DNA of 64,000 nucleotides from contig JBMDXB010000124.1 in the NCBI GenBank assembly GCA_048594885.1, positions 5,835 through 69,834 on the forward strand, read 5' to 3'. The translations under genes and the position numbers were made by a program. The stretch's first letter is position 1. Every line of letters begins with the position of its first letter. Origin of the DNA: JBMDXB01 sp048594885 (GTDB taxonomy: Bacteria; Acidobacteriota; Vicinamibacteria; Vicinamibacterales; 2-12-FULL-66-21). Below the pieces are notes generated by a model. It was not told where the DNA came from, ran no database searches, and was given only the letters and a program-made list of their open reading frames with translations. Shown piece after piece: positions 31,077 through 39,420 of the stretch.

Positions 31077-32452
31077 GTGCCCCTCGCCACCTTCTTCCAC
31101 GATCTCCCGCCGATGTGCAGGTACTCAATCGCGCCGTCGGAGCCAGCGACGAACACGATGCCTGCCCCGAAACGGTGTTCGCCCTGGTGTCGCAACTCCG
31201 TTTCACGTGTCCCCTGTTTCAGAAATAGCTTCCCGTCTTTCTTGACGATTTCCATCGTCCGCTGGCCCTGCGAATAGCTGCCCGCGTACGCGGACATCTG
31301 CGCGTCGGTGAGCGGCACCGGCGCCGCGGCCGTGGGCGCCGTTGTCGTTGACGACGACAAGCCCAGTCCAACTTCGAGCGCCTTCTCCGCAGTGCGCGGG
31401 AAGCTCGCTCCCGATCGGTTGCCGAGGATGATGACGCCGAACCGACGCGCGGGCGCCATGCGGATCGTGGATCCGTAGCCGCTCCGGGAGCCGCCGTGCT
31501 GTATCAGGCGGACGCCACGGAAGCTGTCGATGTTCAAGCCGTATCCGTACGCGCTGTCGCTTCCCGGGATGGTCGTCGCAGGAGTGCTCACCGTCGCGAT
31601 CACCTTCGCCGGCAGCACGGCCTTTCCTTCGAGCGTGCCGCCGCCGACGAACGCCATCACGAAGCGCGAGAGATCGAGCACGTTCGAAAAGATCGATCCG
31701 GCCGGCCACGAAGCGGTGTTGTCGGCGAACGGCCGGATCACCGTTGCCTTGCCATCCGTGACGTCGTGCCCCTGCGCGAGCGGATACGTCATCGCCACCG
31801 TCGGCCGGAAGGTCGTCGTCGACATGCCGAGCGGCGTGAAGATCAGGTCGCGCACCGCGTCGGCGAACGCCTTGCCGGCGACCGACTCAACGACACCGCC
31901 CGCCAGCCAGTACGCCGGGTTCGAGTACGAGTAGATCTTCCCGGGTTCCGTGAAGAACCGATCGTCTGACCACGCTCTCGCGTTCTTCAGCAGCGCCTCG
32001 TCGTCATGGCTGCCGTACATCGGCGCCTCGTCGAGGATTCCTGACGTGTGCGAGAGGAGCTGATGTGCCGTGACACGCGCGATCGAAGGATGCAGTCCCT
32101 TGATGTAGGTCCCGACCGGCGCGCGCAGATCGACGCGCCCGTCGTGTGCGAGCAGCGTCAGCGCAATCGCAGTGAACATCTTCGTCGTCGATCCGAGGCG
32201 GAACAGTCGTTCCGGCGTCATCGGCTCGCCGGTCTCGATGTTCGCGAGGCCGACGCCCTTGACATGCACGACGCGGCCGCCGCTGACGATCGCGATCGTC
32301 GCGCCGGGGATCCCGGCGGCCTTGATCTCTTGCTGCAGAACGCTGTCGACGGCTGCGAAATCTGGTGCCTGTGCCAGCACCATCTGCCCGCGGAACACGA
32401 CCAGGACGGCGAAGAACGCAACGGCGGCGACAGACCGGGATGACTGCGGCAT
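31073..32452 (-). CDS. Secreted class C beta-lactamase-like serine hydrolase
   Basis: A 459-residue protein with a signal peptide ending at LAQAP. It has an intact active site: STTK in FRLGSTTKMFTAIA (the SxxK motif), YSNPAYWLAGG (YSN), and QHGGSRSGYGS as the third motif. After about residue 360 a linker leads to a C-terminal beta-rich domain (VPLTDAQMSAYAGSYSQGQRTMEIVKKDGKLFL) often found in secreted serine hydrolases. The substrate is unknown; peptides or esters are likely. It is the active counterpart to compare with the degenerate paralogue at 9300-10400. Confidence 0.85.
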   Translation of the reverse strand: MPQSSRSVAAVAFFAVLVVFRGQMVLAQAPDFAAVDSVLQQEIKAAGIPGATIAIVSGGRVVHVKGVGLANIETGEPMTPERLFRLGSTTKMFTAIALTLLAHDGRVDLRAPVGTYIKGLHPSIARVTAHQLLSHTSGILDEAPMYGSHDDEALLKNARAWSDDRFFTEPGKIYSYSNPAYWLAGGVVESVAGKAFADAVRDLIFTPLGMSTTTFRPTVAMTYPLAQGHDVTDGKATVIRPFADNTASWPAGSIFSNVLDLSRFVMAFVGGGTLEGKAVLPAKVIATVSTPATTIPGSDSAYGYGLNIDSFRGVRLIQHGGSRSGYGSTIRMAPARRFGVIILGNRSGASFPRTAEKALEVGLGLSSSTTTAPTAAAPVPLTDAQMSAYAGSYSQGQRTMEIVKKDGKLFLKQGTRETELRHQGEHRFGAGIVFVAGSDGAIEYLHIGGRSWKKVARGT

Positions 32453-32578
32453 CGGTGACCTCGTCCGAGAAGTGTTGCCGATATGCTAGTCGAACTCAAA
32501 GGCGGGTCGCTGCGCGCTGTCTGGACTTGCCATACAATAGGCCCGCTTCCCAACCGCTACTTCTTCCGAGAGACGCCC

Positions 32579-33016
32579 ATGGTCTGGTGGCACTGGCTCG
32601 TAATCGGACTCGTGCTGATCGCGCTGGAGATGGCGGCGTCCGGCGGCTTCTACGTGATCTTCTTCGGCGTCGCCGCGCTCGCCATCGGCACGTTGCACGC
32701 GTTCGACATCGCCGGCCCGATCTGGTTCCAACTCCTGCTGTTTTCGGCGCTCTCCGTGATTTCGCTGCTGGTGTTTCGACAGCCGCTGCTGCGCTGGATG
32801 AAGCTCGATGTGCCCGGACAGGACGTCGATTCGCTGGTGGGTGAGACAGCCGTGCCGCTCGAGGCGCTCGCCGTCGGAGCCGTCGGCCGTGCCGAGCTGC
32901 GCGGCAGCGCGTGGTCGGCGCGCAACGTCGACGAATCGCCGCTCGTCCCGGGCCAGCGCTGTACCGTCGTGGCCGTCGATCGGCTGATGATTCACCTCAG
33001 AGCTGAACGCAGGTAG
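32579..33016 (+). CDS. nfeD: NfeD family membrane protein
   Basis: A 145-residue protein with three transmembrane segments (about 5-20, 24-43, 48-68) followed by a small OB-fold domain (VGETAVPLEALAVGAVGRAELRGSAWSARN..PLVPGQRCTVVAVDRLMIHL). This is the short NfeD form, which pairs with SPFH/slipin proteins. The SPFH gene follows after 53 bp. The ATG at 32579 is chosen because it starts the first membrane helix (VWWHWLVIGLVLIALE). Confidence 0.88.
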   Translation: MVWWHWLVIGLVLIALEMAASGGFYVIFFGVAALAIGTLHAFDIAGPIWFQLLLFSALSVISLLVFRQPLLRWMKLDVPGQDVDSLVGETAVPLEALAVGAVGRAELRGSAWSARNVDESPLVPGQRCTVVAVDRLMIHLRAERR

Positions 33017-33069
33017 TCCAGTTCGCCTGGCGGGGTGCAGGGACCCCGCCATTCAAACAAGGAGATCAC

Positions 33070-34008
33070 ATGATGACCGGCGGCGTTGTCGTCTTCTTCA
33101 TTCTCGCGGTCGTCGTCCTCATCGTCATTGCCAAGACCGCGATTGTCGTCCCGCAGCAGAGCGCCTACGTCGTCGAGCGTCTCGGACGCTATTCGACGAC
33201 GCTCGGCGCGGGGTTCCACATCCTGCTGCCGTTCGTGGACACGATTCGCTATCGGCATTCGCTGAAAGAAATGGCGGTCGACATTCCGGCGCAGGTCTGC
33301 ATCACGCGCGACAACGTGCAGGTCGGCGTCGACGGCGTGCTCTATCTGAAGGTCCTGAACCCCGAGCGCGCGTCGTACGGCATCGCCGACTACATGTTCG
33401 CCATCAGCCAGCTCGCACAGACGACGCTGCGCAGCGAAGTGGGGAAGATCGATCTGGACCGAACGTTCGAGGAGCGCACGAACATCAACACCGCCGTCGT
33501 CAGCGAGCTGGACAAGGCGTCGGAGTCCTGGGGGGTGAAGGTGCTGCGCTACGAGATCAAGAACATCACCCCGCCGTCCGACGTGCTCGCCGCGATGGAG
33601 AAGCAGATGCGCGCCGAGCGCGAGAAACGCGCGGTGATTCTCACGTCCGAAGGCGCCCGCGACGCCGCGATCAATACGGCGGAGGGCGCCAAGCAGGAAG
33701 TGATCAAGCAGTCAGAGGCGCGCAAGCAGCAGCAGATCAACGAGGCCGAGGGCGAGGCCGCCGCCATCATGGCGGTGGCGACGGCAACCGCGGAAGGCAT
33801 TCGCCGCGTGGCCGATGCCATCAAAGTCCCCGGCGGATATGAGGCGGTGCAGTTGCGGGTCGCCGAGCAGTACATCGGGCAGTTCGGGGAGCTCGCGAAG
33901 GAGAGCAACACGATCGTGCTGCCGGCCAACGTCGCCGACGTGGGTTCGATGATCGCCATGGCGATGAAGATGATCGGCCGCGAGCATCCGCAGCCGCCTG
34001 TCAGGTGA
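33070..34008 (+). CDS. SPFH/Band 7 (slipin, QmcA-like) membrane protein
   Basis: A 312-residue protein with an N-terminal transmembrane anchor (about 5-24) and a classic slipin SPFH domain: AIVVPQQSAYVVERLGRYSTTLGAGFHILLPFVD, DNVQVGVDGVLYLKVLNPERASYGI and ELDKASESWGVKVLRYEIKNI. A long coiled segment (about 190-245) follows, for oligomer formation. A strong AAGGAG site precedes the ATG. It forms ring or raft-like assemblies in the inner membrane with NfeD. It differs clearly from the YdjI-type SPFH gene at 26837. Confidence 0.92.
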   Translation: MMTGGVVVFFILAVVVLIVIAKTAIVVPQQSAYVVERLGRYSTTLGAGFHILLPFVDTIRYRHSLKEMAVDIPAQVCITRDNVQVGVDGVLYLKVLNPERASYGIADYMFAISQLAQTTLRSEVGKIDLDRTFEERTNINTAVVSELDKASESWGVKVLRYEIKNITPPSDVLAAMEKQMRAEREKRAVILTSEGARDAAINTAEGAKQEVIKQSEARKQQQINEAEGEAAAIMAVATATAEGIRRVADAIKVPGGYEAVQLRVAEQYIGQFGELAKESNTIVLPANVADVGSMIAMAMKMIGREHPQPPVR

Positions 34009-34013
34009 CCTCG

Positions 34014-35381
34014 ATGCGCCGATTCGTTCCCGCGCTCTTCGTTATCGCCGCCATCTCCGCGGTCGTGTCGGCGCGCGGCGCCGCGCAACAGAGACCCGCG
34101 GCGGCTGCTGCCGTGAAGGCGCTCGTCGGCGGCACGTTGATCGACGGCTTCGCGGGCCCTCCGATTCGCAACAGCGTCATCCTCATCGAACGCGAACGGA
34201 TTACTGCCGTCGGCCAGGTCGGGACGCTCGCCGTGCCCGCAGGTGCCGAAGTGATCTCCACGGAAGGCATGAGCGTGCTGCCCGGCCTGTGGGACATGCA
34301 CGTTCACCTGATGATCAACGGTCACGCGGACTACCCGCACTGGGACAAGACCTATCCGTCGCAGTTCGAGCCGGTGATCATGCCCGCATCCGCGAAGCAG
34401 CTCCTGCTGGCCGGCGTCACGAGCGCGCGTGACCTCGGCGCGCCGCTCGAGGCGAGCATCAACGTCCGCGACCGCATCAACCAGGGGAAGATCCCCGGCC
34501 CGACGATGTACGTGTCAGGGCCGTTCATCCAGCACGCACCGTATCCGGGAACCGAACTGTTCCGTTGGGGCGTCAGGGGTGTGGAGGATGCGGCCGCGAA
34601 GGTGAAGAAGCTGGCGGACGCGAAGGTCGACGCCATCAAGCTGATCGATCAGGACGAGATGACGATGGACGAAGTGCAGGCCGTGGTGGACATGGCGCAT
34701 CGCCATCGCCTGCCAGTCGTCGCGCACTCACATCGTCCCGAGGAGATCCGGCGCGGCCTCGCTGCCGGCGTCGACTGCTTCGAGCACACCGGCCTGTCCA
34801 GCGCCCCGGAGTACCCGGACGACATCGTCAAGGCGATTCGCGAGCGGACGGCGAAGATGGCGCTCGGTCCGCTGTTCTGGACGCCGACGATCGAAGGTCT
34901 GTTGAATTACGAGTCCTTGCGCGACAACCCGGAGGAGCTCGACAACACGTCGTGGCACGAAGGGCTGCCGCCGAACATCATCGACGACATCCGCAAGTCG
35001 ATTCAGCACCCCGATCGACTCCCGTACTTCCAGCTGACGCCGGCACGCCGGCCGACGCTGGCGAAGAAGTTCAAGCAGCTTCAGGAATCGGGCGTCGTGC
35101 TGCTCGTCGGCACCGACAGCGGCATCCCGATGAAGTTCCACAGCCAGTCCACGTGGAAAGAGCTCGATGCCTGGGTGAACATCCTCGGCGTGGATCCGAT
35201 GACAGCGATCCGCGGCGCGACGTACTGGCCATCGGTCGCGATGAAAGTCGATCGAGAGGTCGGCACCGTCACGCCGGGCAAGTACGCCGACATCATCGCC
35301 GTGAAGGGCGATGTGCTCCGCCACATCGCCCTGCTCCAGCGCGTTGACATCGTCGTCAAGCGCGGCGTGCGATATCGCTAG
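34014..35381 (+). CDS. Secreted amidohydrolase family protein
   Basis: A 455-residue protein with a signal peptide (RRFVPALFVIAAISAVVSARG). It has the metal-dependent amidohydrolase pattern: GLWDMHVHL (HxH), KLID with a candidate bridging Lys, VVAHSHR, CFEHTG, and GTDSGIP with the last metal-binding Asp. The C-terminal GTVTPGKYADIIAVKGD is the usual end of imidazolonepropionase-like members. It may hydrolyse peptides or cyclic amides outside the cytoplasm. A GTG at 34005 overlapping the upstream stop is an alternative start. Confidence 0.82.
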   Translation: MRRFVPALFVIAAISAVVSARGAAQQRPAAAAAVKALVGGTLIDGFAGPPIRNSVILIERERITAVGQVGTLAVPAGAEVISTEGMSVLPGLWDMHVHLMINGHADYPHWDKTYPSQFEPVIMPASAKQLLLAGVTSARDLGAPLEASINVRDRINQGKIPGPTMYVSGPFIQHAPYPGTELFRWGVRGVEDAAAKVKKLADAKVDAIKLIDQDEMTMDEVQAVVDMAHRHRLPVVAHSHRPEEIRRGLAAGVDCFEHTGLSSAPEYPDDIVKAIRERTAKMALGPLFWTPTIEGLLNYESLRDNPEELDNTSWHEGLPPNIIDDIRKSIQHPDRLPYFQLTPARRPTLAKKFKQLQESGVVLLVGTDSGIPMKFHSQSTWKELDAWVNILGVDPMTAIRGATYWPSVAMKVDREVGTVTPGKYADIIAVKGDVLRHIALLQRVDIVVKRGVRYR

Positions 35382-35896
35382 ACGGCCGTCTTCCGGTGCA
35401 CGAAGAGGCGGAGCAGTCCGTTCACCGCCATGTGCAGCAGGACGTAGACGATCAGCGCGATGACGTACGAGATGCGGAAGGTGAACGGACCGATGTCCGG
35501 GTCCGGCATCAGCCCCTCGAACGGCGCAAGCAGCGGCGCCGTCGCGCCGTCGATGAGCCGCTTGAATCCTGCCTCTTCGCGCGCGCCGAGCGCCTCGAGG
35601 ATGATCTCCAGTCCTATCAGTCCATAGATCAGGTAGAACGCGTAATCGACGACGTGTGAGACCTGCGCGAGCGCCTGGCCTCGCTCGAGCTCTTCCTCGG
35701 TCTGAAAGACCTCGCGAACGGCCTTTGTCTTGAGCGACTGCGCCAGCACGTCCGCCTTCGCTTCCTCGCGAGGTGTGGTGTCCGCGGCTTTTCGCGCGAC
35801 TTCGTCGTGCACCTTGCCTCGGACCTCGCCCTTGATCGCTTCGTGTTGCGCCGTCCGCCGAGCTTCGTCGGCGGCGAGCTTCTGATCCTCGTCCAT
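35378..35896 (-). CDS. YggT-like small membrane protein with charged N-terminal domain
   Basis: A 172-residue protein with a strong GAGGAGAG site before the ATG at 35896. The first 75 residues are highly charged and probably helical. Two hydrophobic segments follow (VVDYAFYLIYGLIGLEIILEALG and ISYVIALIVYVLLHMAVNGLL) with a spacing like that of YggT family proteins. The end is basic. Its function is unknown. It overlaps the amidohydrolase stop by 4 bp and is divergent from the VWFA gene. Confidence 0.7.
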   Translation of the reverse strand: MDEDQKLAADEARRTAQHEAIKGEVRGKVHDEVARKAADTTPREEAKADVLAQSLKTKAVREVFQTEEELERGQALAQVSHVVDYAFYLIYGLIGLEIILEALGAREEAGFKRLIDGATAPLLAPFEGLMPDPDIGPFTFRISYVIALIVYVLLHMAVNGLLRLFVHRKTAV

Positions 35897-35976
35897 GAGC
35901 TCTCCTCGGTTGAGGAGGAGCAAGTCGTGCGCCAGCAGCCTGTCAAGGATGAGGCGTCGCGGGTACACTGGACGGT

Positions 35977-37734
35977 GTGAGGCGCGTGACCTTTGCCGTT
36001 CTCCTCGCGGCGGCCGGTGTGGCCGCACAGGAGCCGCAGCGCGAGGCGGCGGCCGGCGCGTCGGAGGCTGCGGCCGGGCCCGCGATCGTGCGGCTCGACG
36101 CGGTCGTGACGGATCGTCGCGGCCGGCCGATCCTCGACCTGAAGGCAGCGGACTTCGAGTTGCGCGCCGCCGGCTCGCCCCAGCCGATCGCCTCGATCGA
36201 GCTGCGCCGCACTACGGCATCGACCGAGGCGCCCGGCCGCACGCTCGCGCTGCTGCTCGACGAGTTTCACGTGAGCAGCGGCTCGAACACCGATCGCGTC
36301 CGTGAGATGCTCTTGCGTTTCGTCGACGAGCAGATCCGGCCCCAGGATCGCGTCATCGTCATGAAGCCGCTCGACTCGCAGCTCGCGATTCCGTTCGTGA
36401 GCGATCGACACGCGCTGCGATCCGCGATCGAGACGTTCTCGGGCCGCGCCGGTGATTACACGCCGCGCACGCCGTTCGAGCAGCAGTATCTTGGGCACGC
36501 GCCGGAGGCGGTCGAAACAGCGCGACGGCAGATCGTGACAGCGGCGATCCGGGCGCTCGTGACGCGTCTCGGCGAGACCGCGGCTGGCCGCAGCGCCGTC
36601 GCGATCGTCACCGAGGGCGTCGGCACGGGAGGACGCAGCGATCGCGAGCGCCGGTTGCCGGATCTTCAGAGCGTCGCGAGGGTGGCGAGCCGCTTCAACG
36701 TGGCCGTCTACGCTTTCGATCCATCGGCTGCGCCTTCAGCGGCGGAGGACAAGAAGAGCGGCGGGTTGCCCACGCTCGCCGCGGAGACGGGCGGTGAAGC
36801 CGCCAGGGGCGATCGGGTTTCCGATGCCCTCCTTCAGATGATGCGCGACCTCGACGCCTACTATCTCGTCACGTTCACGCCGTCGCAGCGTTCCGACGGA
36901 CGCTTCCATCGTGTGGAGCTGAGCACGAAGCGTGCTGGCGCATCCGTGCGGACGCGCACGGGCTACTGGATGCCACTTCCCGCGCCGGCACTGACGCGCT
37001 CGGATGCGATGCCGCCGCCGATGCGCGCCCTTCGCCGCAGTCCCCACATCGAGTCCTGGTACGGGTTGACGCGGCTGCCGGACGGGACGATCCGAATGCG
37101 CATCACCTGGGAGCCTGGCCCGCGCCGGAGCGGCGCACCCGAGAAACAGCCGGCGGCCGTCATCGTGCGCGCGGCGAGGCGGCAGGGGGCGACGTTGTTC
37201 GAGGGATCGATCGCGCGAGTCGGCATCGTTTCGGCGTCAGGCGCGCCCCAACTTGCGGAATTCGCCGTGCCGACCGGGCGCATCGAGCTCGATCTCGCAG
37301 TCGTCGCCGCCGACGGGACGAGGCTGGACACCGAGACGCGCGACGTCGACGTCCCCGACCGGCGATCGCTTCGCCCCTCGGGACTGGTGCCGGAGATCGT
37401 TCGCGCCGCCACCATGCGTGATTTCCGCGCGCTCGGTCCGGATCCGCAGGCGCCGCCGACGCCCGTGCGGCAATTCCGTCGCGGCGATCGGCTGCTCGTG
37501 CGCGTGCCGGCGATCGGCGCCGATGGTTCGCGGATGGCGGTCTCGGCGAAGCTGCTGAACCGTTGGGGGCAGCCGATGCGCGAGCTCGCCGAGCTGCCGC
37601 TTTCGAGCGACGCTGTGGTTCAATTCGATCTGCCGCTTGCCTGGCTGGCTGCGGGAGAGTACGAAGTGTCCGTCACGGCCAGCAGCGGCGGCGCCGACAC
37701 GATGCATCGCATTCCGATCAAAGTCACGGGCTGA
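35977..37734 (+). CDS. Secreted VWFA-related protein (acidobacterial type)
   Basis: A 585-residue protein with a short signal (VTFAVLLAAAGVAAQEP). Residues 35-310 follow the acidobacterial VWFA-related pattern: VRLDAVVTDRRGRPILDLKAADFEL, then LALLLDEFHVSSGSNTDRVREMLLRFVDEQIRPQDRVIVMKP in place of the classical DxSxS metal site, and YYLVTFTPSQRSDGRFHRVELSTKR. A beta-rich C-terminal region follows. The MIDAS motif is degenerate, so metal-dependent ligand binding is doubtful. GTG at 35977 is the start. The stop overlaps the next ATG by one base (TGATG). Confidence 0.78.
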   Translation: MRRVTFAVLLAAAGVAAQEPQREAAAGASEAAAGPAIVRLDAVVTDRRGRPILDLKAADFELRAAGSPQPIASIELRRTTASTEAPGRTLALLLDEFHVSSGSNTDRVREMLLRFVDEQIRPQDRVIVMKPLDSQLAIPFVSDRHALRSAIETFSGRAGDYTPRTPFEQQYLGHAPEAVETARRQIVTAAIRALVTRLGETAAGRSAVAIVTEGVGTGGRSDRERRLPDLQSVARVASRFNVAVYAFDPSAAPSAAEDKKSGGLPTLAAETGGEAARGDRVSDALLQMMRDLDAYYLVTFTPSQRSDGRFHRVELSTKRAGASVRTRTGYWMPLPAPALTRSDAMPPPMRALRRSPHIESWYGLTRLPDGTIRMRITWEPGPRRSGAPEKQPAAVIVRAARRQGATLFEGSIARVGIVSASGAPQLAEFAVPTGRIELDLAVVAADGTRLDTETRDVDVPDRRSLRPSGLVPEIVRAATMRDFRALGPDPQAPPTPVRQFRRGDRLLVRVPAIGADGSRMAVSAKLLNRWGQPMRELAELPLSSDAVVQFDLPLAWLAAGEYEVSVTASSGGADTMHRIPIKVTG

Positions 37735-39389
37735 TGCCACGCTGCGCAGAGGTCCTCGCAGGCGCGCTCCGCGATGCCGGGGTGACGCGCGTCTTCGGGC
37801 TGCCGGGCGGCGAGATCCTCGAGTTCGTCGAGGCGGCGCGCCGCGCCGGCCTCGAGTTCCTGCTCACGCGGCACGAGGCGACCGCGTCGTTGATGGCGGA
37901 CGTGACGGGGCAGATCACCGGCGTGCCCGGCGTCTGCGTCGCGACGCTCGGGCCCGGCGCCGTCAACATGACGCTCGGCGTCGCCAACGCCTATCTCGAT
38001 CGCGCGCCGCTCATCGCCATCACCGCCGCGCACGCGACGGCCGCGGCGCCCGTCGCGACGCATCAGAAGCTCGATCTCAATGCTGTTTACCGGCCGTTCA
38101 CCAAGCTCGCGATCACGCTCGACGGCGTCGACACCGAGGCAAAAGTGCAGCACGCGATTGCGGTGAGCCTGGCGCCGCGCCGCGGCCCCGTGCACATCGC
38201 CCTGCCGAGCGACATCGCCAAAAACCGTGACACTCACCGTTTTACGAAAACCGAAAAACCGGGACACTTACCGTTTCTCGAAACGGAACACTCGGCGTAC
38301 GCAGTTTCTGCAAACGGTGAGTGTCACGGTTTTTCGGTTTTCGTAAGCGCGGTCGGCGGCGCGCAACGGCCCGTCGCCATCCTCGGGCTCGATCTCGACC
38401 AGCGCCGCGACGCGCCGGCCGCGCGCGCGTTCGTCGAGGCGCTCGGCCTGCCCACGTTCGTCACGCCGAAGGCGAAAGGCATGCTGCCGGAAGACCATCC
38501 GCTCTTCTGCGGCGTCTGCGCCGGCGTTGCCGGCGACGCCGTCGTTCTCGACTTCTTCGAACGCGCGGATCTGCTTCTGGGCATCGGCTTCGAACCGGTC
38601 GAGTCCGACAAGCTCTGGCACCACACCATGAAGTTGGTGAACGTCGGCCCCGTGTCGATTGCCGCCGACGACTATCGGCCCCACGCTGAAGCCGTCGGTG
38701 ACGTGCGGGCATTGCTCTCGGACTTGCGCCAGCGCATCTCGCGCCGGTTCGAGTGGACGCCGGACGACTGCGCGCGCTTCCGCGACGACCTCACGGCCGT
38801 CCTCCGGCCAGCGAAACGACCTGATGGACTTTCCGGCTACGAGCTCACGCGCCGCCTGCGTGAGCTGTTCCCGCGCGACACAATCTGCACGACCGACGTT
38901 GGTTCGGTGAAGCTGATCGCCACGCAGGCGTGGACGACGTACGAGCCGCTGACGTTCTTCGAGTCGAACGGCCTGTCGGCAATGAGCTACGGCCTGCCGG
39001 CCGCCATGGCGGCGCGGCTGATCTTTCCGGACCGGCCGATCCTCTGCACCGTCGGCGACGGCGGCTTCGGCATGACGATGGCGGACATCGAGACGTGCGT
39101 GCGCGAGCGGCTGCACTTCGTCACCGTCGTGTTCAACGACAGCAGCTTGAGCCTGATCGACGTCGCGCAACAGCGGCGCGGCTACCTGACGTGCGGCGTT
39201 CGTTACGGACCGGTCGACTTCGCGGCCGCGTGCGCCGGCCTCGGCGCATGGACACGGCGCGTGCAGACGATGGACGAACTGGACGTGGCGGTCCGTGAGG
39301 CGCAACGCGTGGATCGACCGGCGGTGATTGACGCGGTCGTCGACCCAGCCGAATACGGCGCGCACACGGCGCCGTTCCGCGGGCAATAA
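37734..39389 (+). CDS. Thiamine-diphosphate enzyme (acetolactate-synthase-like) with repeat-derived in-frame insert
   Basis: A 551-residue ThDP enzyme. The PYR domain has FGLPGGEILEF, the catalytic Glu48 in TRHEATASL, and GVCVATLGPGAVNM. The PP domain has YGLPAAMAARL and the ThDP/Mg motif GDGGFGMTMADIETCVRERLHFVTVVFND. Between the PYR and central domains, residues about 163-204 are encoded entirely by the dispersed 17-bp repeat element (38220-38346) and look unlike the family; the frame stays open. The reaction (acetolactate synthase, glyoxylate carboligase, oxalyl-CoA- or benzoylformate-type decarboxylase) cannot be fixed from sequence. Confidence 0.8.
   Translation: MPRCAEVLAGALRDAGVTRVFGLPGGEILEFVEAARRAGLEFLLTRHEATASLMADVTGQITGVPGVCVATLGPGAVNMTLGVANAYLDRAPLIAITAAHATAAAPVATHQKLDLNAVYRPFTKLAITLDGVDTEAKVQHAIAVSLAPRRGPVHIALPSDIAKNRDTHRFTKTEKPGHLPFLETEHSAYAVSANGECHGFSVFVSAVGGAQRPVAILGLDLDQRRDAPAARAFVEALGLPTFVTPKAKGMLPEDHPLFCGVCAGVAGDAVVLDFFERADLLLGIGFEPVESDKLWHHTMKLVNVGPVSIAADDYRPHAEAVGDVRALLSDLRQRISRRFEWTPDDCARFRDDLTAVLRPAKRPDGLSGYELTRRLRELFPRDTICTTDVGSVKLIATQAWTTYEPLTFFESNGLSAMSYGLPAAMAARLIFPDRPILCTVGDGGFGMTMADIETCVRERLHFVTVVFNDSSLSLIDVAQQRRGYLTCGVRYGPVDFAAACAGLGAWTRRVQTMDELDVAVREAQRVDRPAVIDAVVDPAEYGAHTAPFRGQ
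38220..38346. repeat. Dispersed 17-bp repeat, locus 2, inside the ThDP enzyme gene
   Basis: Three copies of the core: perfect at 38224-38240 (minus), degenerate at 38258-38274 (minus, two mismatches), and perfect at 38314-38330 (plus). The stretch 38242-38274 is the reverse complement of 38314-38346 apart from two mismatches, so a stem of over 30 bp can form. The 126-bp insert is a multiple of three and contains no stop in the gene's frame; its translation includes KNRDTHRF and ECHGFSVF. Confidence 0.93.
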
Positions 39390-39420
39390 TGATGGCAATC
39401 CTGAAGCTTCTGGAGGCTTG

